A DNA stretch of 56,481 bases from Elusimicrobiota bacterium (GTDB lineage Bacteria > Elusimicrobiota > UBA8919), in the NCBI GenBank assembly GCA_040757695.1, contig JBFLWK010000012.1, forward strand, positions 1-56,481, written 5' to 3'. A program made the translations under genes and the position numbers. The notes under the pieces were generated by a model. That model made no database searches. It was not told the origin of the DNA and saw only the letters and a list, made by a program, of their open reading frames with translations. This document shows, in pieces, positions 34,909 to 42,227 of the stretch (position 1 is its first letter; each line of letters begins with the position of its first letter).

Positions 34909-35341
34909 CAGGCACTTCGTTACAATTCGGGAATAGATGGCATTTAACACATTCAAACCAGATTTTATGTGGCAGGATATCTTTTGAAATTATTTTAAAC
35001 CCAAGTTTTTGGAAAAATGCCGGCTTGAATGTTAATGCAAAAACCCGTTTTATACCAAGTTGTCTGGAAGTTAAAATACATATATTCACAAGTGACTTAC
35101 CAATCCCTTTTCCTCTATATTTTGGAGATACTGCGAGTGCTTTTATTTCTGCAAGGTCTTCCCAAGTAGTAAAAAGTTCACAGCAACCGATAATTTTTTT
35201 GTTTGTTTCAGCAACATAAAAATTCTGTAACTCTTCATAAAGTTGACTCAGAGACCTTGGTAGCATCTCACCGTTTTTGGCATAGAAGTTAATAAGTTTA
35301 TGAATCTTTTTAACATCAGAAACTTTTGCTTTTCTTATCAT
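34889..35341 (-). CDS. GNAT acetyltransferase, N-acetylglutamate synthase-like
   Basis: The 150-residue GNAT protein starts IRKAKVSDVKKIHKLINFYAKNGEMLPRS. It has LAEIKALAVSPKYRGKGIGKSLV (the acetyl-CoA loop RGKGIGKS) and ends with the FFQKLGF...LPHKIWFEC...FPNCNE pattern. That layout is typical of short ArgA-like enzymes that acetylate glutamate, the first arginine step. It overlaps korC by ATGA and is the last gene of the kor operon. The glutamate substrate is inferred. Confidence 0.75.
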   Translation of the reverse strand: MIRKAKVSDVKKIHKLINFYAKNGEMLPRSLSQLYEELQNFYVAETNKKIIGCCELFTTWEDLAEIKALAVSPKYRGKGIGKSLVNICILTSRQLGIKRVFALTFKPAFFQKLGFKIISKDILPHKIWFECVKCHLFPNCNEVPVMKEIF

Positions 35342-35853
35342 AGTTCTGTTCCTCTCATAAATGCAGTAAGATTAGTATCCAGTAAATTGTTTCTAGTGCT
35401 AAAAGTGTTTTTGATAATATCTGTAACAATTTCTACAGGAAAAAGGGTTGTCGTTGAAATAAGTTTACCAAGCATAACCATATTCGCTACACGGACATCG
35501 CCAATATCTGATGCTGTTTCAGTTGCAGGTATCTTAATAGCATTTTCTAAAAAGGACTCTACAAGTGATGAATTAACAAATAACAATCCATCTTTTTTTA
35601 TTTTTGGTGAAAACCGGCTAAACGATTGTTGATTCATAACTATCAAAATTGATGGATTAGTAACTATCGGCGAGCCGATTTCTTCATCTGAAATTATCAC
35701 AGAACAGCTTGCAAAGCCACCCCGTATTTCAGCACCGTAAGACGGAAAAAATGTCGTATATTTGTTTTGGGATACTGCAACATTGCACAGAAGTGTACCA
35801 AAAAACATTATTCCCTGACCACCACTACCAGCAATAATAATCTCTTCATACAT
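35338..35853 (-). CDS. korC: 2-oxoacid:ferredoxin oxidoreductase gamma subunit KorC
   Basis: KorC is the gamma subunit of the enzyme that interconverts 2-oxoglutarate (or another 2-oxoacid) and acyl-CoA with ferredoxin. It has IIIAGSGGQGIMFFG at the start and FFPSYGAEIRGGFASCSVIIS. The start at MYEEIIIAG is chosen; a TTG four codons upstream is possible. No Shine-Dalgarno is visible. Instead, a hairpin repeat ends 17 nt before the start (35871-35888). Substrate choice cannot be read from the sequence. Confidence 0.9.
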   Translation of the reverse strand: MYEEIIIAGSGGQGIMFFGTLLCNVAVSQNKYTTFFPSYGAEIRGGFASCSVIISDEEIGSPIVTNPSILIVMNQQSFSRFSPKIKKDGLLFVNSSLVESFLENAIKIPATETASDIGDVRVANMVMLGKLISTTTLFPVEIVTDIIKNTFSTRNNLLDTNLTAFMRGTEL

Positions 35854-35870
35854 AATTTCGTTCAAACCAA

Positions 35871-35888
35871 TGTAAGCATTTGCTTACA
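35871..35888 (-). repeat. TAAGCAAATGCTTA hairpin repeat, copy 2 (before korC)
   Basis: An exact TGTAAGCATTTGCTTACA copy that almost fills the gap between korB and korC, 17 nt before the korC ATG. No ribosome site lies between the hairpin and the start. Confidence 0.9.
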
Positions 35889-35891
35889 TTT

Positions 35892-36629
35892 TTATTTTTT
35901 ATTTTTATAAACACCTAACGGAAAAGTTTTGCCCAAAACATTATCTACCCATTTTACCGACTCAACAGGTGTCATCTGCCAGTCAGTTGGACACTGTGAC
36001 AAAACCTCAACTAATGAAAATCCAAGATTATTGATTTGGTTTTGAAATGCTTTTTTGATTGCCTTTTTTGCCCGCATGATATTTTTGGGGCTTGTCACCG
36101 AAACCCGTTCAAGATAGCAAACACCGTCAAGCGAGGATAGAAGTTCACAAACCTTTAGTGGATAGCCATCTCGTTTGGCATCTCTGCCAAATGGTGTAGT
36201 GGTTGTTTTTTGTCCTAAAATCGTCGTCGGTGCCATCTGTCCACCAGTCATCCCATAATTGGCATTATTAACAAAGATAGTCGTTATGTTTTCACCGCGA
36301 TTGGCAGCATGAACAATTTCAGCGGTCCCTATCGCCGCAAGGTCACCATCACCTTGATATGTAAAAACAATTCTATCCGGTAGACATCTTTTTATACCAA
36401 TCGCAACCGCAGGTGGTCTACCGTGTGCCGATTCGGTTACATCAAAATTCCAATAATAGTAAGCAAAAACAGCACAACCAACAGGCGCTACTGCTATTAT
36501 TTTTTCGCGTATATTTAATTCATCAATAACTTCTGCTATCAAACGATGTATCACACCATGCCCGCAGCCTGAACAGTAACTGTTTGTTTTTTCTGTCAAA
36601 CTTTCTGGTTTTAAAAAAATTGCTTTCAT
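35892..36629 (-). CDS. korB: 2-oxoacid:ferredoxin oxidoreductase beta subunit KorB
   Basis: KorB binds thiamine diphosphate. It has [17 protein letters not shown] near the N-terminus, [12 protein letters not shown] with the Mg-ThDP GDGD motif, and [16 protein letters not shown], the classical Kor/Vor beta signatures. At 245 residues it is normal. The start is 7 nt after a hairpin repeat (36637-36654) and has no visible Shine-Dalgarno. It sits in the order korD, korA, korB, korC. Confidence 0.95.
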   Translation of the reverse strand: MKAIFLKPESLTEKTNSYCSGCGHGVIHRLIAEVIDELNIREKIIAVAPVGCAVFAYYYWNFDVTESAHGRPPAVAIGIKRCLPDRIVFTYQGDGDLAAIGTAEIVHAANRGENITTIFVNNANYGMTGGQMAPTTILGQKTTTTPFGRDAKRDGYPLKVCELLSSLDGVCYLERVSVTSPKNIMRAKKAIKKAFQNQINNLGFSLVEVLSQCPTDWQMTPVESVKWVDNVLGKTFPLGVYKNKK

Positions 36630-36636
36630 AAATAAA

Positions 36637-36654
36637 TGTAAGTATTTGCTTACA
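36637..36654 (-). repeat. TAAGCAAATGCTTA hairpin repeat, copy 3 (before korB, one mismatch)
   Basis: TGTAAGTATTTGCTTACA, one base different from the consensus. In the transcript strand the changed base turns a C into a U-compatible position (G-U wobble), so the RNA stem can still pair. It lies 7 nt before korB. Confidence 0.85.
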
Positions 36655-36701
36655 AATTGTTTTATCGCAATTTAATGCCCCGAGCACATCGCTTGTTTTT
36701 T

Positions 36702-37760
36702 CTATATCTGAATTTTTTTGATTTTACCGATAATTCCTTCTTCATCAAAAACACCTCCCCCTGGTCTGCCTATAAACTCAACAGGACAAATACCATTAAC
36801 GGCAAGTTTTACATCTTCAACCATCTGTCCCATGTTCATTTCGGCAACAAGAATCTTTTTCGCTTTCCTTGCTATTTCTGTAATAATTTTCTCAGGAAAT
36901 GGCCATAGTGTTATCGGTCTGACAAATCCAATTTTGTTATTTGCTTGTCTTAATTTTTTTATCACCGATTTACAGATTCTTGCAACAATTCCAAAAGCAA
37001 CAATAACTATTTCGGCATCGTCAATAAAATCAACTTCACAGCGGACTTCTTTTTTTTTAATTTCATCATATTTTTCATTCAGATGCCAGTTATGCTTTTC
37101 AAGTTCACCCTCTTCCATAATCAACGAGCGAATAAATCTCGGTTCCCGTCCTGCACAGCCATCTAGTTTCCAATTTTTCTCGTGAACTCGTGAACTCGTG
37201 AACTCGTGAACAGTCGTTATCGGCTCTATCATCTGTCCTACAACACCATCAGATAGTATCATAACAGGATTCCTGTATTTATCTGCTAAATCAAACGCAA
37301 GATATGAAAAATCATATAGTTCCTTTACTGAATACGGTGCTAAAATAATCATTCGGTAATCTCCGTGCCCACCACCTTTTGTTGCCTGAAAATAATCTGC
37401 CTGACTTCCTGCTATATTTCCCAAACCAGGTCCACCTCGCTGAATATTGACAATCAGACAAGGTAATTCACAAGCACAAAGATACGAGATGCCTTCTTGT
37501 TTCAGCGAAATCCCAGGTGAAGATGACGTTGTCATTGTTCGTTTTCCACAAACTGCTGCGCCAAAAACCATATTGATTGCTGAAAGCTCACTTTCTGATT
37601 GGATAAAAACCCGACCAAGTTCCACCATCCTTTTTGACATATAGGCAGGCACTTCATTTTGTGGTGTTATTGGATAACCAAAATATGCATCTACACCTGC
37701 AGCAATTGCACCTTCACAAAGTGCAATATTCCCTTTCATCAAAATTTTATCGTTGTTCAT
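36702..37760 (-). CDS. korA: 2-oxoacid:ferredoxin oxidoreductase alpha subunit KorA
   Basis: KorA holds the pyrimidine-binding half of the active site. It has EGAIAAGVDAYFGYPITPQNEVP, MTTSSSPGISLKQEG, and NIQRGGPGLGN...QATKGGGHGDYR. It has 352 residues. Between VGQMIEPITTV and the next conserved segment, the peptide HEFTSSRVHEK comes from four CTCGTGAA units (37179-37210), an in-frame tandem repeat. It overlaps korD by 4 nt. TTGAGG precedes the start. Confidence 0.95.
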   Translation of the reverse strand: MNNDKILMKGNIALCEGAIAAGVDAYFGYPITPQNEVPAYMSKRMVELGRVFIQSESELSAINMVFGAAVCGKRTMTTSSSPGISLKQEGISYLCACELPCLIVNIQRGGPGLGNIAGSQADYFQATKGGGHGDYRMIILAPYSVKELYDFSYLAFDLADKYRNPVMILSDGVVGQMIEPITTVHEFTSSRVHEKNWKLDGCAGREPRFIRSLIMEEGELEKHNWHLNEKYDEIKKKEVRCEVDFIDDAEIVIVAFGIVARICKSVIKKLRQANNKIGFVRPITLWPFPEKIITEIARKAKKILVAEMNMGQMVEDVKLAVNGICPVEFIGRPGGGVFDEEGIIGKIKKIQI

Positions 37761-37960
37761 TTGTAAACCTCAATTGCTACATCGGGACACATTAGAAAAC
37801 AAAACCCACAGGAATTGCATTTTTCATTATTGATAAATTCAACAGGTTTATAGCCAAGTTTGTTTATCTTTTCAGAAATTTTAAGACATTCACTTGGGCA
37901 AACTGAAATACACAAATAACAGCCTTTGCATTTCTCAAGATTAATTTTTACTTTTTCCAC
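37757..37960 (-). CDS. korD: 2[4Fe-4S] ferredoxin subunit KorD
   Basis: This 67-residue ferredoxin has two complete CxxCxxCxxxCP clusters (Cys11, 14, 17, 21 and Cys48, 51, 54, 58). It passes electrons from the kor enzyme to soluble ferredoxin. The start is a GTG at 37960. It is the first gene of the kor operon and stands only 7 nt from the -10 box, so its mRNA is probably leaderless. Confidence 0.93.
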   Translation of the reverse strand: MEKVKINLEKCKGCYLCISVCPSECLKISEKINKLGYKPVEFINNEKCNSCGFCFLMCPDVAIEVYK

Positions 37961-37967
37961 TGCTTTG

Positions 37968-37996
37968 ATTTTACTATTTATATCTTATTTTGTCAA
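37968..37996 (-). promoter_or_regulatory. Promoter of the kor operon, predicted leaderless
   Basis: TTGACA (37991-37996) and TAAAAT (37968-37973) on the minus strand are spaced by 17 nt. The -10 ends 7 nt before the GTG start of korD. The -35 box touches the mogA stop codon. Confidence 0.75.
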
Positions 37997-38497
37997 CTAC
38001 TTTTTTTCATTTTTACAACTGTGTTCTGTTTTACCATGAATAATTTCAATTGCATGCGGGATTGACTGTAGAATAATTTTCAGGCTTTCTCTGACTGCTT
38101 TTTCCGAGCCAGGAAGGTTGATAATAAGCGTTTTTTTTCTCAATCCCGAAATACCTCTTGATAAAATTGAGTATTTAGTATTCTTAAAACCTTCTAATCG
38201 CATTATTTCAGAAAATCCTGGAACTTTTTTGTCAATAATTTCTTCCGTTGCCTCAGGCGTAATATCACGCGAGGCAAGACCAGTGCCACCCGTCGTAAAA
38301 ATTAAATCAAGTCTCAGTTTGTCAGACCATTCCTTCAATTTTTGGGAGATAATTTTTTTACTGTCAGGCACAATTTCATATTTTATTACTTTGCCTTTCA
38401 TTGATTTAACCATTTTTTTGATTAAAGGTCCTGATATGTCTGTCCGTTCACTTTTTGAGCCCTTGTCGCTACAGGTAAGAATACCGATTTTAATCAT
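37997..38497 (-). CDS. mogA: Molybdopterin adenylyltransferase-type protein (MogA/MoaB family)
   Basis: The protein activates molybdopterin by adenylation before metal insertion. The 166-residue MoCF-fold protein has IGILTCSDKGSKSERTDISG, the IFTTGGTGLASRDITPEAT core and NLPGSEKAVRESL. MogA and MoaB cannot be told apart safely by eye. It follows a MOSC gene with an 8-nt overlap, a common pairing. In this anaerobe the cofactor may carry tungsten, given the tup genes upstream. Confidence 0.9.
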   Translation of the reverse strand: MIKIGILTCSDKGSKSERTDISGPLIKKMVKSMKGKVIKYEIVPDSKKIISQKLKEWSDKLRLDLIFTTGGTGLASRDITPEATEEIIDKKVPGFSEIMRLEGFKNTKYSILSRGISGLRKKTLIINLPGSEKAVRESLKIILQSIPHAIEIIHGKTEHSCKNEKK

Positions 38498-38963
38498 TCT
38501 TCACCTCTATTTTATCGCCTGTTTTTATTTTACCGCCTGATAATACTTTTGCAAAAACGCCTGATTTAGGCATTATGCAATTCCCAACTAATTTTTTTAT
38601 AGCACAACCGGAATGACATTCTTTACCAATTTGAGTAATTTGTAATTCCGGCAAATGTAAGCATTTGCTTACATTTTTTTTAATAATTATTTTGTTGCCG
38701 ACTTTTGCTTCTGTCCAGTCAATTCCTTTAGTTGTTATATTTTCCGCAAAGTCACCTGGTTTTATTTTAATTTTTAATTTTGAATTTTGAATTTTGAATT
38801 TTTCTACTACTTCCCAACCGAGAAAACTAACCTGCCGATTACTACCGGAATGGGCATCACCAACAATACCCCAATTTCTTCTAATTAGAGCAATTGTTCT
38901 AATTGGTCTTTTCACGGTTCCTTTTTTTTTACTGATATTTATTGAAATTATTTTGCCTTGCAT
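38490..38963 (-). CDS. MOSC-domain protein carrying three repeat insertions
   Basis: MOSC proteins handle sulfur or molybdenum cofactor. This one (157 residues) has GDAHSGSNRQVSFLG, PGDFAENITTKG and the Cys-containing GKECHSGCAI, as in the MOSC proteins paired with MogA. Three separate repeats are in frame: a near-palindrome giving IRTIALI (38883-38904), 7-mer repeats giving KFKIQNSKLKIK (38761-38803) and the hairpin repeat giving VSKCLH (38656-38673). All leave the frame open. The start overlaps moaC by 35 nt, and no strong Shine-Dalgarno is visible. Confidence 0.85.
   Translation of the reverse strand: MQGKIISINISKKKGTVKRPIRTIALIRRNWGIVGDAHSGSNRQVSFLGWEVVEKFKIQNSKLKIKIKPGDFAENITTKGIDWTEAKVGNKIIIKKNVSKCLHLPELQITQIGKECHSGCAIKKLVGNCIMPKSGVFAKVLSGGKIKTGDKIEVKND
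38656..38673 (-). repeat. TAAGCAAATGCTTA hairpin repeat, copy 4 (inside MOSC gene)
   Basis: An exact 18-bp copy read as VSKCLH between the IIIKK strand and LPELQITQIG of the MOSC protein. Confidence 0.9.
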
Positions 38964-39480
38964 ATCCCAGAAAATGTAAGCATTTGCTTACATTTTTAAC
39001 CTTGCTTCTTTTCCAATATCCGGTTTTTCCACCGCTTTTTTCAAGAAGATAAATATTTGTTATATTAGCCGTTTTATCAACCGCTTTTATCATATCGTAA
39101 ATCGTAAGCCCTGCAACCGCTACCATCGTTATCGCTTCCATCTCGCAGCCAGTCGTATCAACCGCTTTGACTTCAGAAATCATTTTTATTCCATTTTTTA
39201 AGAACAAAAATTGCATATCACTATGAGTAATTTTTATCGGATGAGTAAGTGGAATCAAACTGCTTGTATTTTTTGCTGACATTATTGCAGCTAATTTTGC
39301 GGTTGTAAGCACATCACCTTTTTGGATTTCGTTTTTTTTGATTTTTTTTACTGCATCCACTGACATTTTAACTGTCCCTTCCGCTCTGGCATATCTTAAA
39401 GTTATTTTTTTTTGAGAAACATCAACCATTTGCATTTTTCCTTTTTTATTAAGGTGTGTGAAGTCTGTAAAAGCTTTCAT
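38929..39480 (-). CDS. moaC: Cyclic pyranopterin monophosphate synthase MoaC, with extended tail
   Basis: MoaC forms cPMP after MoaA. It has FTDFTHLNKKGKMQMVDVS, IPLTHPIKITH, EVKAVDTTGCEMEAITMVAVAGLTIYDM and the near-terminal SGGKTGYWKR. MoaC normally ends at that point. Here the frame continues some 25 residues ([17 protein letters not shown]) through hairpin copy 5 and into the MOSC start. So the repeat removed or displaced the original stop. AGGAGGT precedes the start. Confidence 0.93.
   Translation of the reverse strand: MKAFTDFTHLNKKGKMQMVDVSQKKITLRYARAEGTVKMSVDAVKKIKKNEIQKGDVLTTAKLAAIMSAKNTSSLIPLTHPIKITHSDMQFLFLKNGIKMISEVKAVDTTGCEMEAITMVAVAGLTIYDMIKAVDKTANITNIYLLEKSGGKTGYWKRSKVKNVSKCLHFLGYARQNNFNKYQ
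38975..38992 (-). repeat. TAAGCAAATGCTTA hairpin repeat, copy 5 (moaC tail, before MOSC start)
   Basis: An exact copy. It is read as VSKCLH in the extended moaC tail and stands 11 nt before the MOSC ATG. Confidence 0.9.
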
Positions 39481-39481
39481 A

Positions 39482-40441
39482 CTAACCTCCTATACTAATC
39501 ATACTTTTTATATTCATACAATCTTTGGGCTGATTAAACAAGTGCTTTTCTGGTTTTTTTGAGACAGCATCCAGAAATAAATTTTTTATTTCTTTGCTTT
39601 TCTTTTTTCCTACCCTTCTTATCGCTTTTTTCAAATCAATTTCTGTTGGATAACCCAAACAAGGTAGCAGTTTGCCGTTGGCAGTTAAACGCAACCGATT
39701 ACATTTTTTACAGAATGGCCGGGATATAGAAGAAATAAAACCGATTATTGCACCGTTAATTCTGTAATGTCTGCCAGGACCAAATCCTTCAATATTTACT
39801 GCACTGGGTTTGTATTTTGATTTGAACATTTGTTCAAATTGGGCAAAATTTGTTTTCTGATTGTTTACAAAAGGTATATGCTCTATAAACCTTAAAACAA
39901 GTCCGTTAGTTTTTGCAAATTCAACAAAATTTTTTATCTCCTGTTCATTAGCATCTGTTAAAACTACTGTGTTTATTTTTATCGGTTCAATACCTACTTC
40001 TTTTGCTCTCAAAATTCCATTGATTACTTTTTTTATGTTACCACCTCGTGTGATTTGAAAAAATTTTTTTTCTGAAAGAGTATCTAAACTTACATTTATT
40101 CTTTTGACACGCACTTTCTTCAGGTCTTTTGCAAAATCACCAAGTAAAATCCCATTTGTAGTAATAGAAAAATCTACTTTTCTCTGCGACAATTCGCAAA
40201 GAAACGGGATGAGCCCTTTTCTTACAAGTGGCTCGCCGCCTGTTATCCGAATTTTTTTTATACCAAGCGAAATTGCAACATCAACAATTTCCAGAATTTC
40301 TTCATAACGAAGAATTTCATTATATGGAATATTCTCAACACCTTCTTTTGGCATACAATATACACATCTTAAATTGCACCTGTCTGTAACTGAAATCCGT
40401 AGATAATCAATTACTCTTCCAAAATTGTCTATCAGTTTCAT
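39482..40441 (-). CDS. moaA: GTP 3',8-cyclase MoaA
   Basis: MoaA is the radical SAM enzyme that starts molybdopterin synthesis from GTP. The first cluster is TDRCNLRCVYC (Cys22, 26, 29). The C-terminal cluster is FCKKCNRLRLTANGKLLPC (CX2CX13C). The protein ends in Gly-Gly, as functional MoaA does. Length 319 is typical. The start lacks a Shine-Dalgarno and follows a hairpin repeat by 10 nt. I did not find a convincing Moco riboswitch upstream. Confidence 0.96.
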   Translation of the reverse strand: MKLIDNFGRVIDYLRISVTDRCNLRCVYCMPKEGVENIPYNEILRYEEILEIVDVAISLGIKKIRITGGEPLVRKGLIPFLCELSQRKVDFSITTNGILLGDFAKDLKKVRVKRINVSLDTLSEKKFFQITRGGNIKKVINGILRAKEVGIEPIKINTVVLTDANEQEIKNFVEFAKTNGLVLRFIEHIPFVNNQKTNFAQFEQMFKSKYKPSAVNIEGFGPGRHYRINGAIIGFISSISRPFCKKCNRLRLTANGKLLPCLGYPTEIDLKKAIRRVGKKKSKEIKNLFLDAVSKKPEKHLFNQPKDCMNIKSMISIGG

Positions 40442-40451
40442 AAATTCAAAA

Positions 40452-40469
40452 TGTAAGCATTTGCTTACA
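40452..40469 (-). repeat. TAAGCAAATGCTTA hairpin repeat, copy 6 (before moaA)
   Basis: An exact copy in the 32-nt gap between the tupC stop and moaA, 10 nt before the moaA ATG. Confidence 0.9.
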
Positions 40470-40473
40470 TTGG

Positions 40474-41541
40474 CTAACTGTTTTTTATCAAATGTACGGA
40501 TGTCGCCTTGAATGTAAGGTATATTTCATCACCAGTTTTAAGATTCATAGAAACTAACGATTGTTTAGTTATTACCGTCTCAAAATCTGTGCCTGCAACA
40601 TCTACAACCAGATTATATACAGCCCCGATATTTTCTATTTTTTTGATTTTTCCGTTAAAACAATTTCGGGCACTGGACTTAAACGGCATTCTTGATACAA
40701 AAATATCTTCAGCATGTAAAACTGCTGAAACTTCGGATATATTGTCATCAGCAACAACATTCATTTTAATACCATTGCTTAAGAAATACTTTTGACCGTT
40801 TTCTGTTGTAATTTTTCCGTTAAAAATATTTTCTGCAAACGAGTATTCTGCTATATCAACAGATATTGGCTGATTAAAAACTTCGTCAACAGTGCCCTTT
40901 TGTATAATTTTACCATTATTCATAAAAAATATTTTTTGACCGAACTTTCGTGCTTGTCGCAAATTATGTGTAGTTAACACGATTGTCTTTTTTAGTTTTG
41001 ATAATTCGGAAATCGTATTTTCAATCACTTTTACGCTTCCAGGGTCAAGATTAACAGTTGGTTCGTCAAAAATATAAACCTCAGGATGTAAAACAAGCAC
41101 TCTTGCTAATGATAGCTGCTGTTTTTCACCGCCTGATAGTGTTTTTGCGTATTGTTGATTTTTTTTGGATAAACCAACTTTAGTAAGTATAGTGTCTATT
41201 TCATTTTTGTAAATTTTCTTCTTGCTGACTCTTAACCCATAAACCAAATTATCATAAACTGTTCCACTTAAAATTACAGGTGTTTGGAAAACAAACCCTA
41301 TTCTTCTACGAAGATGTAGTTTGGTCTGTGCTGACATTTTTAAGACGGATTGGTTATCAAAAAAAATATCACCATTACAAATCTTGTCTAATAACGCAAT
41401 CTGTCTTAAAAGCGATGTTTTACCAGCGCCATTAGGTCCAACTATTACATTAGTACTACCTGATTCAAAAAGCAGATTTATATTTTTTAATACTTTAGCA
41501 GAACCGATTTTTTTACTAAGATTTGCTATCTCTATTTTCAT
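40474..41541 (-). CDS. tupC: Tungstate/molybdate ABC transporter ATPase with TOBE-type C-terminus
   Basis: This ATPase drives oxyanion import. It has Walker A GPNGAGKTS, the signature LSGGEKQQLSLAR, Walker B VYIFDEP and the H-loop TTHNLRQAR. Residues after about 230 form a TOBE-like domain (GKIKKIENIGAVYNLVVDV), as in ModC-type ATPases that sense the anion. Length is 355. The ATG overlaps the tupB stop by one nt. Tungstate rather than molybdate is inferred from the TupA/TupB partners. Confidence 0.88.
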   Translation of the reverse strand: MKIEIANLSKKIGSAKVLKNINLLFESGSTNVIVGPNGAGKTSLLRQIALLDKICNGDIFFDNQSVLKMSAQTKLHLRRRIGFVFQTPVILSGTVYDNLVYGLRVSKKKIYKNEIDTILTKVGLSKKNQQYAKTLSGGEKQQLSLARVLVLHPEVYIFDEPTVNLDPGSVKVIENTISELSKLKKTIVLTTHNLRQARKFGQKIFFMNNGKIIQKGTVDEVFNQPISVDIAEYSFAENIFNGKITTENGQKYFLSNGIKMNVVADDNISEVSAVLHAEDIFVSRMPFKSSARNCFNGKIKKIENIGAVYNLVVDVAGTDFETVITKQSLVSMNLKTGDEIYLTFKATSVHLIKNS

Positions 41542-42227
41542 TATTTTCCTTGAACTATTTGTAAAATTATGTTTAACATAAGCGCGACAAAAATAAGAAC
41601 GACACCTAATGCGATTCCGAATTCAAAATTGCCTTTCATTGTTTCAAGCGAAATTGCAGTTGTAAGAACTCTTGTTGCGCCTTTGATATTTCCACCGACC
41701 ATAAGCGTCATCCCTGTTTCGCCTATAATTCTTGAAAAACCGGTGATAATCGCTGTCAAAAAGGCAAACTTCTGTTCTTTAACTACTGTTAAAGCCATCT
41801 GTAATCTGCTTGCGCCAAGCGAATATGCCAAATCTTTAATATCTTTTGCGATATTTTTTAATGCTGAAACTGTTAATGCAATTATTATTGGCAGCGCTAA
41901 AATGGATTGGGCAATGATTATTGCGTAAGGTGTGAACAGAAATCCGAAAACACCAAGCGGACCTTTCCGGCATAAAAAAATATAAACCAAAAGCCCAATC
42001 ACAACTGCGGGAATCGCCAGCCAAGTATTAAAAAGCCCAATAATGAAACGGCGTAATTTGAATTCTTTTAATGCAACAAAAATACCGATGGGTATCCCGA
42101 AAAAACTCGCTATGATGGTGGCGCTTCCAGAGACAAGCAGAGAAATAAAAACGATTTCTAAAATCTCTTTTTTAGGCGGATACAAAAGTTGTAATCCCTG
42201 TCTGATACCTTCAAAAATATATTCCAT
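41541..42227 (-). CDS. tupB: Tungstate ABC transporter permease TupB
   Basis: This inner-membrane permease of 228 residues has five or six hydrophobic helices. The EAA-type loop SLGASRLQMALTVVKEQKFAFLTAIITGFSRIIGETG is characteristic of TupB/WtpB-like permeases, and the N-terminus (IFEGIRQGLQLLY) is also typical. It pairs with TupC (one-nt overlap) and the upstream binding protein. The stop of the porin gene touches its start. Confidence 0.9.
   Translation of the reverse strand: MEYIFEGIRQGLQLLYPPKKEILEIVFISLLVSGSATIIASFFGIPIGIFVALKEFKLRRFIIGLFNTWLAIPAVVIGLLVYIFLCRKGPLGVFGFLFTPYAIIIAQSILALPIIIALTVSALKNIAKDIKDLAYSLGASRLQMALTVVKEQKFAFLTAIITGFSRIIGETGMTLMVGGNIKGATRVLTTAISLETMKGNFEFGIALGVVLIFVALMLNIILQIVQGK

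Noticed and set aside
35871-40469. The clustered TAAGC hairpins as a CRISPR array
   Set aside because: The copies are separated by irregular distances of 0.3-2 kb that contain genes, and there are no spacers of uniform length or cas genes.
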